Origin: Mixta intestinalis
GTDB taxonomy: Bacteria; Pseudomonadota; Gammaproteobacteria; Enterobacterales; Enterobacteriaceae
NCBI RefSeq assembly: GCF_009914055.1
Contig: NZ_CP028271.1
Location: 3,906,001-3,970,000 of the forward strand
Direction: 5' to 3'
DNA length: 64,000 bases
Shown: positions 1-10,010 of the stretch, one piece after another
Layout: each line of letters begins with the position of its first letter
How positions within the stretch are numbered: position 1 is the stretch's first letter
Notes under the pieces: model-generated
Seen by the model: the letters and a program-made list of their open reading frames with translations, nothing else
What the model was told of the DNA's origin: nothing
The model's database searches: none
Made by a program: the position numbers and the translations under genes

Positions 1-1330
1 CGCGGGCACCGATATCGATGCCACGCGTCGGTTCGTCCAGAATCAGCACCTGTGGGTTAAGCAGCAGACATTTAGCAATGACCGCCTTTTGCTGATTACC
101 GCCGCTGAGACGGCCTACCGCTAACTCCGGCGATGCGGTTTTAATTCGCAGCTGTTGAATGGCACCGTTAATGGCGATCTGTTCACGTGCGTCATCCAGC
201 GTTGAGAGCGGGCCGCTAAACTGGCTGAGCGCTGCCAGGGTAATATTTTTCCCCACGCCCAGCAGCGGAACGATACCGTCCTTTTTGCGATCTTCCGGCA
301 CCATGGCGATACCGTGGCGAATCGCCTGCTGACAGCTCCAGCGGCGCGGTTCAACCCGGTGGCCCTGTATCACGACATCACCTTCCCAGCGTCCCGGCCA
401 CAGACCGGTAAGACACTGCACGGTTTCGGTACGTCCTGCGCCTACCAGTCCTGCAATGCCGAGAATCTCGCCGCGCCGCAGCGTGAAAGAGACGTTATTT
501 ACCCGGCGCAGATGGCGGTTTACCGGATGCCAGGCGGTCAGATTCGTCACGCTCAGTATCTCCTCACCCTGTACGTGCGGCTCGCGTGGATAGAGCGCGG
601 TCAACTCACGTCCGACCATCATGTTGATGATGTCATCTTCGCTCAGGCCCGCAGCTGGGCAGGTAGCGATATGCTGACCGTCGCGAATCACGCAAATGGT
701 ATCGGAGATTGCTTTAACCTCGTTCAATTTGTGGGAGATATATACGCAGGCGATGCCGTGATCGCGCAGATCGTTGACGATGTCCAGCAGCACGCCGGTT
801 TCCTGTTCGGTAAGGGAGGAGGTAGGTTCATCCAGAATCAACAGCCGCACCTGTTTATTCAATGCCCTGGCAATTTCCACCAGCTGCTGCTGGCCGATCC
901 CCAGTTCGCCGACGCGTGTCCAGGGAGAAATGTCCAGCTTGACCTGTTTGAGCAGACGCTGACAGCGCAGCGCCATCGTTTCGTCATCCACTACGCCGCC
1001 ACGGGTAATCTCGCTGCCAAGAAAGATATTTTCCAGCACCGTTAGCTGCCGCACCAGTGCCAGCTCCTGATGGATAATTACGATGCCTTTGCGCTCCGTA
1101 TCGCGGATGGTCGCCGCGCGTAGTGGTTCGCCAGCGAACAGGATTTCACCTTCATAATCGCCGCTGGGATAAAGGCCGCACAACACCTTCATCAGCGTCG
1201 ATTTACCGGAGCCGTTTTCACCGCACAGCGATAAGATTTCACCCGCTTCCAGGCGCAGTGAAATATTATCGACCGCCTTTACGTTGCCGAAGCGCTTGGT
1301 AATATTTTTCATTTCCAGTAGCGTCGTCAT
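1..1330 (-). CDS. xylG: D-xylose ABC transporter ATP-binding protein XylG (3' end cut by window)
   Basis: ATPase that powers xylose import with XylF and the permease XylH. The start is the ATG at 1330-1328 and about 443 codons are visible before the window edge; the family is about 513 residues, so the C-terminus is missing by truncation only. Two ABC cassettes are visible: Walker A GENGSGKST at residues 38-46, a first signature region, then a second cassette with signature LSGGNQQK near the visible end. This two-cassette build is typical of sugar importers of the XylG/RbsA/MglA class. It follows xylF by 130 nt on the same strand; xylH would lie outside the window. Confidence 0.95.
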   Translation of the reverse strand, partial: MTTLLEMKNITKRFGNVKAVDNISLRLEAGEILSLCGENGSGKSTLMKVLCGLYPSGDYEGEILFAGEPLRAATIRDTERKGIVIIHQELALVRQLTVLENIFLGSEITRGGVVDDETMALRCQRLLKQVKLDISPWTRVGELGIGQQQLVEIARALNKQVRLLILDEPTSSLTEQETGVLLDIVNDLRDHGIACVYISHKLNEVKAISDTICVIRDGQHIATCPAAGLSEDDIINMMVGRELTALYPREPHVQGEEILSVTNLTAWHPVNRHLRRVNNVSFTLRRGEILGIAGLVGAGRTETVQCLTGLWPGRWEGDVVIQGHRVEPRRWSCQQAIRHGIAMVPEDRKKDGIVPLLGVGKNITLAALSQFSGPLSTLDDAREQIAINGAIQQLRIKTASPELAVGRLSGGNQQKAVIAKCLLLNPQVLILDEPTRGIDIGAR

Positions 1331-1460
1331 GACTTACTCCATCTGTTCACTGGCCGAAAAAGAGCAACGGGAAGCAAACGCCGCAGCCCTGACAATCAGA
1401 GCCTCGCTCAGCGGGCAGTGAAAATCTCGTTTGCGGCCCGGCGCTTAAGAAAACTGAAAT

Positions 1461-2453
1461 TCAGAGATCGCTTTTTTTATGAAAGCCATCGGCAACCACG
1501 GTGCTGTCAATATTGCTCTTATCAACCGGAATCGGCGTCAACAGCCAGGCTGGCACCTCTTTTTTACCGTTATTGAGTGTGGTGTTAGATTTCGGCTGCT
1601 TGCCCTCGCCGAGTTCAACGGCGATTCTGGCTGCTGCATCCGCCAGCTTGCTGATCGGCTTATAGACCGTCATAGTTTGCGTGCCGTTTTCGATACGTTT
1701 GATCGCCGCCAGATCGGCATCCTGACCGGAGATGGCGACCTTGCCGGCTAACCCCTGAGCAGAAAGTGCCTGAATCGCGCCGCCAGCGGTGGCATCATTC
1801 GAGGCGACGACCGCATCAATATGGTTATTATTAGCGGTCAGGGCGTTTTCCATTATTTTCAGTGCGTTTTCCGGTAACCAGGCATCCACCCACTGATCGC
1901 CCACTACCTTAATTTTTCCCTGATCGATTAACGGTTTAAGCACCTTCATCTGGCCAGCGCGGAATAACCGGGCATTATTATCCACCGGTGAACCACCCAT
2001 CAAAAAATAATTTCCCTTCGGCACCTGCTTCACCATACTTTCAGCCTGAAGCTCACCGACTTTTTCATTATCAAAAGAGATATAAAAATCGATATCAGCA
2101 TTATTTATCATGCGATCGTAGGCCAGTACTTTAATGCCTTCCTGCTTCGCCTCGGCAATCACGTTGCTTAATACCTGGCCGTTGTAGGGAATAATAACCA
2201 GTACGTCTACGCCGCGATTGATCATATTTTCAATCTGCGACATCTGCGTTTCTTCATTACCGTTGGCAGACTGAACAAACACGCTGGCACCCAGTGCTTC
2301 GGCTTTTTTCACGAAAATATCGCGATCTTTTTGCCAGCGTTCAAGGCGCAGGTCATCAATCGCCATGCCGATTTTTACCTCTTTTGCCTGCCCGGTTTGG
2401 CTAAACAGGGCCAGCGCAGCGAAGAGAGCCAGTAACGTAGGTTTCATTTTCAT
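1461..2453 (-). CDS. xylF: D-xylose periplasmic binding protein XylF
   Basis: Periplasmic receptor that binds xylose and delivers it to XylGH. The mature part begins KEVKIGMAIDDLRLERWQKD and is nearly identical to E. coli XylF as I recall it, with the conserved MGGSPVDNNA and QDADLAAIKR segments. I chose the ATG at 2453: it gives the signal peptide MKMKPTLLALFAALALF, matches the family start, and has AGGG about 8 nt upstream. Longer starts at 2459 and 2480 are open but fit the ribosome site less well. About 330 residues, the usual length. It is the first gene of xylFGH, divergent from xylA. Confidence 0.96.
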   Translation of the reverse strand: MKMKPTLLALFAALALFSQTGQAKEVKIGMAIDDLRLERWQKDRDIFVKKAEALGASVFVQSANGNEETQMSQIENMINRGVDVLVIIPYNGQVLSNVIAEAKQEGIKVLAYDRMINNADIDFYISFDNEKVGELQAESMVKQVPKGNYFLMGGSPVDNNARLFRAGQMKVLKPLIDQGKIKVVGDQWVDAWLPENALKIMENALTANNNHIDAVVASNDATAGGAIQALSAQGLAGKVAISGQDADLAAIKRIENGTQTMTVYKPISKLADAAARIAVELGEGKQPKSNTTLNNGKKEVPAWLLTPIPVDKSNIDSTVVADGFHKKSDL

Positions 2454-2480
2454 CATCATTACCCTGTAGGTTGAGGTCAT

Positions 2481-2814
2481 TTTTATTAAGGCGATCCTGA
2501 ATGGGCTGATGAATTCTTAACCTGATAGCCAGGTTTATCAATTACAGATTTTTATCCAGGGGTTACGTTTTTTGGTTTATTTCTGATTTTATGATGGCGG
2601 TCTATTTTTTTATGAGTCGCGAATTTTTCTGTCATGTTTTTTGCGTGTCATAACGAGAATTGGATGATTGATTAGGTTAATTTGCGAGGTATCGCACAGA
2701 TATTAATTATCTTAATTGCGGTGTGAAATAACGTAATTGAGTATTGCTGAGGTGACGATCAGAATAACGCTATCTTCGCTGACCATTTCCGGTCACTTGT
2801 TAAGGAGTAAAACG
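2481..2814. promoter_or_regulatory. xylF-xylA divergent control region
   Basis: AT-rich gene-free stretch between the divergent xylose operons. It holds the CRP-type site listed separately and, at about 2720-2775, two stretches containing GAATAAC or GAAATAAC that could be XylR half-sites; this is a weak resemblance only. TAAGGAG at 2801-2807 is the ribosome site of xylA. In E. coli the same intergenic region carries XylR and CRP sites serving both operons; the equivalence here is inferred from position. Confidence 0.7.
2683..2698. promoter_or_regulatory. CRP-type site between xylF and xylA
   Basis: TGCGA-GGTATC-GCACA matches the CRP consensus TGTGA-N6-TCACA at 8 of 10 positions and lies near the middle of the divergent region. 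It suggests catabolite control of both arms. Confidence 0.65.
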
Positions 2815-4137
2815 ATGCAGGCTTATTTTGATCAGATTGAACGCATTAGCTATCAGGGGCCAGACAGCAGCGATCCGCTGGCGTTTCGCCACTATAATCC
2901 TGATGAAATCCTGCTGGGCAAACGTATGGCGGATCATCTGCGCTTTGCCGCCTGTTACTGGCACACCTTCTGCTGGACCGGCGTGGATATGTTTGGTGTC
3001 AGCGCGTTTGACCGGCCATGGCAAAAAGCGGGCGATGCGCTGGAGATGGCGAAGCGTAAAGCAGATGTTGCTTTTGAATTCTTCTACAAGCTGAACGTGC
3101 CTTTTTACTGTTTCCACGATGTGGATGTCGCGCCGGAAGGGGGATCGCTGCAAAGCTATCAGCATAATCTGGCACTGATGACTGAAGTGTTGCATGAAAA
3201 ACAGCAGCAGACTGGCGTAAAACTGCTGTGGGGCACCGCCAACTGCTTTACCCATCCGCGCTACGGCGCCGGGGCAGCAACCAACCCCGATCCGGAAGTC
3301 TTTGCCTGGGCGGCGAGCCAGGTTTGCAGCGCCATGCAGGCCACGCATCAGCTCGGCGGCGAAAACTACGTCCTGTGGGGCGGGCGTGAAGGTTATGAAA
3401 CGTTGTTAAATACCGATCTGCGTCAGGAACGCGCGCAGCTGGGGCGCTTTATGCAGATGGTGGTGGAGCATAAGCATAAAACCGGCTTCCAGGGCACGTT
3501 GCTGATTGAGCCTAAGCCGCAGGAGCCGACTAAACATCAGTATGATTATGATGTTGCTACGGTTTACGGTTTCCTGCATCAGTATGGCCTTGAAAAAGAG
3601 GTGAAAGTTAACGTTGAGGCGAACCACGCTACGCTGGCTGGTCACAGCTTTCATCATGAAATTGCGATGGCGATTGCGCTGGGCATTTTTGGCTCGGTGG
3701 ACGCTAACCGTGGCGATCCGCAGCTGGGCTGGGATACCGATCAGTTCCCAAACAGCGTAGAAGAGAACGCGTTGGTTATGTATGAAATCATTAAGGCGGG
3801 CGGGTTTACCACCGGCGGGCTCAATTTTGATGCCAAAGTACGACGCCAGAGCACCGATAAATACGATCTCTTTTACGGGCACATCGGTGCGATGGATACC
3901 ATGGCGCTGGCGCTGAAGCTGGCGGTACGCATGATTGAAGCGGGCGAGCTGGATCGGCGTGTTGCGCAGCGTTACAGCGGCTGGAACGGCGAGCTGGGGC
4001 AGCAAATTTTGCAAGGGGAGGTGTCGCTGGCGGCGCTGGCTTCCCATGCTGCTGCGCAGCAATTTAATCCCCAGCATCAGAGCGGGCGTCAGGAACAGCT
4101 GGAGAACCTGGTTAACGGCTGGCTATATCGCGTATAA
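2815..4137 (+). CDS. xylA: Xylose isomerase XylA
   Basis: Cytoplasmic, metal-dependent isomerase converting D-xylose to D-xylulose. The start at 2815 is fixed by TAAGGAG eight bases upstream and by the family N-terminus MQAYFDQIERI; the frame is open 78 nt further upstream, but without support. The product is 440 residues, as in E. coli. Catalytic H101 and D104 sit in CFHDVDV, and the metal-binding LIEPKPQEPTKHQ and VDANRGD segments are intact. xylB follows after 18 nt, so the two are a transcription unit. Confidence 0.98.
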   Translation: MQAYFDQIERISYQGPDSSDPLAFRHYNPDEILLGKRMADHLRFAACYWHTFCWTGVDMFGVSAFDRPWQKAGDALEMAKRKADVAFEFFYKLNVPFYCFHDVDVAPEGGSLQSYQHNLALMTEVLHEKQQQTGVKLLWGTANCFTHPRYGAGAATNPDPEVFAWAASQVCSAMQATHQLGGENYVLWGGREGYETLLNTDLRQERAQLGRFMQMVVEHKHKTGFQGTLLIEPKPQEPTKHQYDYDVATVYGFLHQYGLEKEVKVNVEANHATLAGHSFHHEIAMAIALGIFGSVDANRGDPQLGWDTDQFPNSVEENALVMYEIIKAGGFTTGGLNFDAKVRRQSTDKYDLFYGHIGAMDTMALALKLAVRMIEAGELDRRVAQRYSGWNGELGQQILQGEVSLAALASHAAAQQFNPQHQSGRQEQLENLVNGWLYRV

Positions 4138-4155
4138 AACAATGGGAGCCGGAAC

Positions 4156-5622
4156 ATGGTTATCGGCATTGATTTAGGGACCTCTGGCGTCAAGGTGGTG
4201 TTGCTGAACGCGGCGGGCGAGATTATCGCCAGCCAGACAGAAAAGCTTGCGGTCTCCCGTCCACAGCCGCTGTGGAGTGAGCAGAACGCGTCTGACTGGT
4301 GGCAGGCCGCAGACAGGGCGTTACAGGCGCTGCGTCAGCAGCACGATCTGCATCATGTCAGGGCCATTGGGCTGAGCGGACAAATGCATGGTGCCACGCT
4401 GCTGGATGCGCAGCATCAGCCGCTGCGTCCGGCTATATTATGGAACGATGGTCGTAGCCTGGAGCAGTGTCGCCAGCTGGAAGAAAGGGTGCCGCAGTCG
4501 CGGCAGATTACCGGCAACCTGATGATGCCGGGATTCACCGCGCCGAAGCTGCTGTGGGTCAGGCAGCATGAGCCAGAGATTTTCTCACGCATCGCGAAGG
4601 TGTTGCTGCCGAAAGATTACCTACGCTGGCGCATGACCGGCACCTTTGCCAGCGACATGTCTGATGCCGCAGGCACTATGTGGCTTGATGTTGCTAATCG
4701 TCGCTGGAGCGATCCACTGCTCAGCGCCTGTGGTCTGACGCAGGCGCAAATGCCGCAGCTGTTTGAGGGCAATCAGATTACGGGCTATCTGCTGCCGGAG
4801 CTGGCGCAGCGCTGGGGCATGACGAGCGTGCCGGTCATTGCTGGTGGCGGCGATAATGCTGCGGGTGCGGTGGGCACAGGAATGATTAACGCCGGGCAGG
4901 CAATGTTGTCGCTTGGAACGTCCGGCGTCTATTTCGTCGTAAGTGATGGCTTCCTGGCTAATCCAGAAAGCGCGGTGCACAGCTTCTGCCATGCGTTGCC
5001 GCATCGCTGGCATCTGATGTCGGTAATGCTTAGCGCCGCAGCCTGCCTGGACTGGGCGGCAGCGCTGACCGGCTGCGCCGATGTGCCGATGCTGCTGGCG
5101 GAGGCGGAACAGGCGCGGCCTGATGTTCCACCACTGTTCTTTCTTCCTTATCTTTCTGGCGAGCGTACACCGTACAATAACCCGCAGGCGAAGGGCACCT
5201 TCTTTGGCCTGACTTATCAGCATAGTCGGCCTGAGTTGGCATTAGCGGTGCTGGAAGGGGTTGGTTATGCGTTGGCGCAAGGGATAGATGCGGTACACGC
5301 CTGCGGCATCAAGCCCACCAGTGTAATGCTGATCGGTGGCGGCGCACGCAGCCCTTTCTGGCGGCAGATGCTGGCGGATATCAGCGGACAGACGTTGGAT
5401 TACTGTCGCGGCGGCGACGTTGGTCCGGCGCTGGGCGCGGCGCGGCTGGCACGGCTGGCGCTGTACCCGGATACGCCTCCTGAAACGCTATTGCCGGGTT
5501 TACCACTGGAACAGCGGCATCAGCCGGATCTGCAACGTCACCGCCGCTATCAGCCGCGGCGCGAGCTGTTCGCCAGGCTTTATCAACAGCTGGCACCGCT
5601 AATGAATACCTCATCGCTGTAA
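4156..5622 (+). CDS. xylB: Xylulokinase XylB
   Basis: FGGY-family kinase that phosphorylates D-xylulose to xylulose 5-phosphate for the pentose phosphate pathway. It has the N-terminal nucleotide-binding motif GIDLGTSGVKVVLL, the substrate loop SGQMHGATLL, the catalytic-aspartate region GGGDNAAGAVG, and the C-terminal GGGARSPFWRQML. Length is 488 residues against 484 in E. coli. It is second gene of xylAB with a GGAG-type ribosome site just before the ATG. Confidence 0.97.
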   Translation: MVIGIDLGTSGVKVVLLNAAGEIIASQTEKLAVSRPQPLWSEQNASDWWQAADRALQALRQQHDLHHVRAIGLSGQMHGATLLDAQHQPLRPAILWNDGRSLEQCRQLEERVPQSRQITGNLMMPGFTAPKLLWVRQHEPEIFSRIAKVLLPKDYLRWRMTGTFASDMSDAAGTMWLDVANRRWSDPLLSACGLTQAQMPQLFEGNQITGYLLPELAQRWGMTSVPVIAGGGDNAAGAVGTGMINAGQAMLSLGTSGVYFVVSDGFLANPESAVHSFCHALPHRWHLMSVMLSAAACLDWAAALTGCADVPMLLAEAEQARPDVPPLFFLPYLSGERTPYNNPQAKGTFFGLTYQHSRPELALAVLEGVGYALAQGIDAVHACGIKPTSVMLIGGGARSPFWRQMLADISGQTLDYCRGGDVGPALGAARLARLALYPDTPPETLLPGLPLEQRHQPDLQRHRRYQPRRELFARLYQQLAPLMNTSSL

Positions 5623-5662
5623 CGCCTCGTCAGATGAATTAATTAGCTATGCTGACGAGGCG
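5623..5662. terminator. Hairpin between convergent xylB and wecH
   Basis: A perfect 11-bp stem, CGCCTCGTCAG (5623-5633) with CTGACGAGGCG (5652-5662), starts at the last base of the xylB stop codon. There is no T-run on either side, so termination is likely by position but not typical intrinsic termination. Confidence 0.5.
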
Positions 5663-5717
5663 GTTGATAAAGCGAACAATGCCAGTTCGACGGAGTCATT
5701 GATTGCACGGTAGCCAT

Positions 5718-6716
5718 TTAACTGACCAGTCGATGCCGATCGAGGCGGCGCAGGCCCAGCGCCAGTAGCAGGCTACCCGCTAAAGTCAGGCTAAAAATCA
5801 GCGCGATATCCAGCAGCGGCCACTGGGTGTGATCGAGATGGTGGGTGCGCATAAAGTGGATAAACAGCGCGTGAAAACCGTAAATTGGTAGCGAGTTGCG
5901 TGAAATCAGCGCCAGTCCTGGCAGAGGGCGCTGGTTCAGGCAGTTTTTAAACCAGACGAACAGGCTTAGCGCGCCAATAAACACCAGCGGTCCGCAGTAG
6001 AGATACCACAGATCGGAAAAGGCACCGTTAATATGCAGCTCCTGTTTGGTGCCAAGCGAAATCCCCGCTACGCAGGCAATAAACAACAGCGCCGCCAGCC
6101 AGCTGATGCCACGCTTGTCGGTCTGCATAGTGCCGATAGCACGGCCCAGCAGAGCGTAGAGCAGGTAATAGATACTTTCGCCGCTAATCATCAGGTTAAT
6201 CGGCAGCCAGTGAAATCGCCCCGCCGACTGATCGACAGTATTGGGATTAGCCAGCACCGCAACGACCAGTACCAGAATAGCCACGTAGCGCGCCGTTGCT
6301 GACTTAACCTGAATCAGCGGTGAAAACAGATAAACCGTGATGATAGCGAAGAAAAACCACAGGTGATAAAACACCGGTTTTTGTAGCAAATAAAGCAGCG
6401 ACAGTTTCTGGCTGATCGGCGTCAGCCAGGTGATGTAAAGCAGCGCTACGCCGCTGTAAAACAGGAGGCAGAGCACGATACGCAGAAAATGACGCGGTTG
6501 CGCACTGCGTTCGCCAAAAAACAGGTAGCCGGAGATCATAAAAAACAGCGGTACACAGACGCGTGAAGTGGAGTTAAGCAGGTTTGCCATATCCCAGGCC
6601 GATTCCGCGATCCGATCGCTGTTGGTGATATACCAGGTGGTGGTATGAATCATAATCACCATCAGGCAGGCAACGGCGCGTAAATTATCTATCCAGCCAA
6701 TTTTTTGCGCAGACAT
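5718..6716 (-). CDS. wecH: WecH/YiaH-type membrane O-acetyltransferase
   Basis: Integral membrane acyltransferase-3 family protein. In E. coli WecH O-acetylates enterobacterial common antigen; the same role here is inferred from resemblance and from its place beside glyQ. The protein begins MSAQKIGWIDNLRAVACLMV, with the catalytic-type IDNLR and MIHTTTWY segments followed by about ten hydrophobic spans and VPLFFMISGYLFFGERSAQP. I chose the ATG at 6716 because GAGG lies six bases upstream and the family starts there; the frame is open to 6875. Length is 332 residues against 331. Confidence 0.9.
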   Translation of the reverse strand: MSAQKIGWIDNLRAVACLMVIMIHTTTWYITNSDRIAESAWDMANLLNSTSRVCVPLFFMISGYLFFGERSAQPRHFLRIVLCLLFYSGVALLYITWLTPISQKLSLLYLLQKPVFYHLWFFFAIITVYLFSPLIQVKSATARYVAILVLVVAVLANPNTVDQSAGRFHWLPINLMISGESIYYLLYALLGRAIGTMQTDKRGISWLAALLFIACVAGISLGTKQELHINGAFSDLWYLYCGPLVFIGALSLFVWFKNCLNQRPLPGLALISRNSLPIYGFHALFIHFMRTHHLDHTQWPLLDIALIFSLTLAGSLLLALGLRRLDRHRLVS

Positions 6717-6941
6717 TTTTTCCTCATATCGCTGGCACTTACGTTTATGAGGGTAGCCAGGCGGTTGCGCTTCAACAACCTCAGGTTGCCAGCAAATGAA
6801 TTTATTGGCTTCAGGCCAGGTGACTTCAACCCTGGCAAAACAAAGCGCGCGTTGGAGCGCGATCTCGGGCTGCATAACCGCCGGTCAAAGGGTATACTGA
6901 CCCACACTTTTTAATCCACCCGTATCGCGTGCGAATTCAAC

Positions 6942-7853
6942 ATGCAAAAGTTTGATACTAAGACCTTTCAGGGCCTGATCCTGACCTTGCAGGATTACTG
7001 GGCGCGTCAGGGCTGCACCATCGTTCAACCGCTGGACATGGAAGTAGGCGCTGGCACTTCTCACCCGATGACCTGCCTGCGGGCGCTTGGCCCGGAGCCA
7101 ATCGCCGCTGCTTACGTGCAGCCTTCACGTCGTCCTACCGACGGACGCTACGGGGAAAACCCGAACCGCTTACAGCACTATTACCAGTTTCAGACCATTA
7201 TTAAGCCGTCGCCGGATAATATTCAGGAGCTTTACCTTGGTTCGCTGAAAGAGCTGGGTATCGATCCTGGCGTACACGATATCCGCTTTGTGGAAGATAA
7301 CTGGGAAAACCCGACGCTGGGTGCCTGGGGGCTCGGCTGGGAAGTCTGGCTGAACGGTATGGAAGTCACGCAGTTTACCTACTTCCAGCAGGTAGGCGGC
7401 CTGGAATGCAAACCGGTTACTGGCGAGATCACTTACGGCCTGGAGCGCCTGGCGATGTATATCCAGGGCGTTGACAGCGTGTACGATTTGGTCTGGAGCG
7501 ATGGTCCGCTGGGTAAAACGACCTATGGTGACGTTTTTCACCAGAACGAAGTTGAGCAGTCTACCTATAACTTCGAATATGCCGACGTTGATTTCCTTTT
7601 CACCTGCTTTGAGCAGTATGAAAAAGAAGCGCAGAAGCTGCTGGCACTGGAAAAACCGCTGCCGCTGCCAGCTTACGAGCGCATTCTGAAAGCGGCGCAC
7701 AGCTTTAACCTGCTGGACGCACGCAAGGCGATCTCCGTAACCGAGCGCCAGCGCTATATCCTGCGTATTCGCACCCTGACCAAAGCCGTGGCGGAAGCTT
7801 ACTACGCCTCTCGCGAGGCGCTGGGCTTCCCGATGTGCAATAACAACAAATAA
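6942..7853 (+). CDS. glyQ: Glycyl-tRNA synthetase alpha subunit GlyQ
   Basis: Catalytic subunit of the alpha2beta2 glycyl-tRNA synthetase. It is 303 residues, exactly the usual length, with the family N-terminus (MQKFDTKTFQGLILTLQ), the class II motif GEITYGLERLAMY and the region QPSRRPTDGRYGENPNR. A TATACT -10 hexamer lies at 6893-6898, about 45 nt before the ATG, with only a weak -35. glyS follows after 9 nt. Confidence 0.98.
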   Translation: MQKFDTKTFQGLILTLQDYWARQGCTIVQPLDMEVGAGTSHPMTCLRALGPEPIAAAYVQPSRRPTDGRYGENPNRLQHYYQFQTIIKPSPDNIQELYLGSLKELGIDPGVHDIRFVEDNWENPTLGAWGLGWEVWLNGMEVTQFTYFQQVGGLECKPVTGEITYGLERLAMYIQGVDSVYDLVWSDGPLGKTTYGDVFHQNEVEQSTYNFEYADVDFLFTCFEQYEKEAQKLLALEKPLPLPAYERILKAAHSFNLLDARKAISVTERQRYILRIRTLTKAVAEAYYASREALGFPMCNNNK

Positions 7854-7862
7854 GAGGCAGCC

Positions 7863-9932
7863 ATGACTGATAAAACTTTTCTGGTGGAAATCGGCACCGA
7901 AGAGCTGCCGCCAAAAGCATTACGTAACCTGGCGGAATCTTTCGCTGCTCAGGTTACCGCTGAACTGGACAACGCCGGCCTTGCGCATGGCGAGGTCAAG
8001 TGGTACGCCGCACCACGTCGCCTGGCGCTGAAAGTCGCCAGTCTGAGCGCGGCGCAGCCGGATCGTGAAATTGAGAAACGCGGTCCGGCGATTGCCGCTG
8101 CCTTTGACGCCAGTGGCGCGCCGACCAAAGCCGCTGAAGGCTGGGCGCGCGGCTGCGGAATTACTGTCGATCAGGCGGAACGTCTGAAAACCGACAAGGG
8201 CGAATGGCTGATGTACCGTGCTCAGGTGCAGGGTGAAAGCGCGCAGAAGCTGTTGCCAGGCATGATCGCGACGGCCCTTAGCAAGCTGCCAGTACCGAAA
8301 CTGATGCGTTGGGGTAACAGCGACGTGCAGTTTGTGCGTCCGGTACATACCGTGACGCTGCTGCTGGGCGATGAGCTGATCCCAGCGACTATTCTGGGCA
8401 TTGAATCGGGGCGTACCCTGCGTGGTCATCGCTTTATGGGCGAGCCGGAATTCACTATCGATCACGCCGACCAGTATCCAGAAATTCTGGAAACGCGCGG
8501 TAACGTGATGGCGGATTACGAAGCGCGTAAAGCCAAAATCAAGGCCGATGCTGAAGCGGCGGCGCGTCAGATTGGCGGCAATGCCGATCTCAGCGACAGC
8601 CTGCTGGAAGAAGTCGCCTCGCTGGTGGAGTGGCCGGTGGTACTGACGGCCACCTTTGAGGAAAAATTCCTCGCGGTGCCTGCCGAAGCGCTGGTTTACA
8701 CCATGAAAGGTGACCAGAAATATTTTCCGGTTTACGGCAATGATGGTCAGCTGCTGCCGCACTTTATCTTTGTTGCCAATATTGAATCCCGCGATCCGCA
8801 GCAGATTATTGCCGGCAATGAAAAGGTCGTTCGCCCGCGTCTCGCCGATGCCGAATTCTTCTTCAATACCGACCGCAAAAAACGTCTGGAAGATAACCTG
8901 CCGCGTCTGGAAACCGTGCTGTTCCAGCAGCAGCTGGGCACGCTGCGTGATAAAACCGATCGCATCCAGGCGCTGGCGGGCTGGATTGCCGCTCAAATCG
9001 GCGCAGATGTGAACATGGCAACCCGTGCGGGCCTGCTCTCTAAATGCGACCTGATGACCAATATGGTGTTTGAGTTTACCGACACCCAGGGCGTAATGGG
9101 GATGCACTACGCCCGCCATGACGGTGAAGCGGAAGAGGTGGCGGTAGCGCTGAATGAGCAGTATCAGCCGCGCTTTGCCGGTGACGATCTGCCGTCCAGC
9201 CCGGTTGCCTGCGCGCTGGCAATTGCCGATAAAATGGATACCCTGGCGGGCATCTTCGGTATCGGTCAGCATCCGAAAGGGGATAAAGACCCGTTCGCGC
9301 TGCGTCGTGCCGCGCTGGGCGTGCTGCGTATCATCGTTGAGAAGCAGCTGCCTCTCGATCTGCAAACCCTGACTGAAGAAGCGGTACGTCTCTACGGCAG
9401 CAAGCTGACCAACGAGAAAGTGGTGGATGAGGTTATCGACTTTATGCTGGGGCGTTTCCGCGCCTGGTATCAGGAAGAAGGCCACAGCGTTGACACCATT
9501 CAGGCGGTACTGGCGCGTCGTCCGACCCGTCCGGCAGATTTTGATGCGCGCATGAAGGCGGTTTCGCACTTCCGTACGCTGGATGAAGCTGCTGCGCTGG
9601 CCGCCGCCAACAAACGTGTTTCTAACATTCTGGCAAAAGCGACCGAGCCGCTGAACGATCGCGTGCAGGCAGCGTTGCTGAAAGAGAATGAAGAGATCAA
9701 GCTGGCTACCTTCGTTACCGCGCTGGAAAGTAAATTACAGCCGTGGTTTGCCGAAGGGCGCTATCAGGATGCGCTGATTGAACTGGCGCAGCTGCGTGAA
9801 ACGGTAGATAACTTCTTCGATAAGGTAATGGTAAATGCCGATGATCGGGAAGTGCGTATTAACCGCCTGACGCTGCTGGCAAAACTGCGCGATCTGTTCC
9901 TGCAGGTAGCGGATATTTCGTTACTGCAATAA
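7863..9932 (+). CDS. glyS: Glycyl-tRNA synthetase beta subunit GlyS
   Basis: Beta subunit of glycyl-tRNA synthetase, needed for tRNA binding and activity with GlyQ. It is 689 residues, the family length, beginning MTDKTFLVEIGTEELPPKAL, and contains the HD-like segment MHYARHDGEAEEVAVALNE and a C-terminal anticodon-binding-type region. GAGG about 6 nt upstream supports the ATG. It ends 38 nt before a strong intrinsic terminator. Confidence 0.98.
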   Translation: MTDKTFLVEIGTEELPPKALRNLAESFAAQVTAELDNAGLAHGEVKWYAAPRRLALKVASLSAAQPDREIEKRGPAIAAAFDASGAPTKAAEGWARGCGITVDQAERLKTDKGEWLMYRAQVQGESAQKLLPGMIATALSKLPVPKLMRWGNSDVQFVRPVHTVTLLLGDELIPATILGIESGRTLRGHRFMGEPEFTIDHADQYPEILETRGNVMADYEARKAKIKADAEAAARQIGGNADLSDSLLEEVASLVEWPVVLTATFEEKFLAVPAEALVYTMKGDQKYFPVYGNDGQLLPHFIFVANIESRDPQQIIAGNEKVVRPRLADAEFFFNTDRKKRLEDNLPRLETVLFQQQLGTLRDKTDRIQALAGWIAAQIGADVNMATRAGLLSKCDLMTNMVFEFTDTQGVMGMHYARHDGEAEEVAVALNEQYQPRFAGDDLPSSPVACALAIADKMDTLAGIFGIGQHPKGDKDPFALRRAALGVLRIIVEKQLPLDLQTLTEEAVRLYGSKLTNEKVVDEVIDFMLGRFRAWYQEEGHSVDTIQAVLARRPTRPADFDARMKAVSHFRTLDEAAALAAANKRVSNILAKATEPLNDRVQAALLKENEEIKLATFVTALESKLQPWFAEGRYQDALIELAQLRETVDNFFDKVMVNADDREVRINRLTLLAKLRDLFLQVADISLLQ

Positions 9933-9970
9933 TTTCTGAGGCGGGCATGACGTCTGCCATACAGTCTCGA

Positions 9971-10008
9971 CGGCACCGAACTATCCAGATGGTTCGGTGC
10001 CGTTTTTT
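9971..10008 (+). terminator. Intrinsic terminator of glyQS
   Basis: An 11-bp stem, CGGCACCGAAC (9971-9981) with GTTCGGTGCCG (9992-10002), is followed by six T. It lies between the convergent genes glyS and selB. Confidence 0.93.
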
Positions 10009-10010
10009 CG

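Noticed and set aside
7920..9569. 549-codon open frame on the minus strand opposite glyS
   Set aside because: Shadow of glyS codon bias; the product has no recognisable domain and glyS is fully conserved on the other strand.
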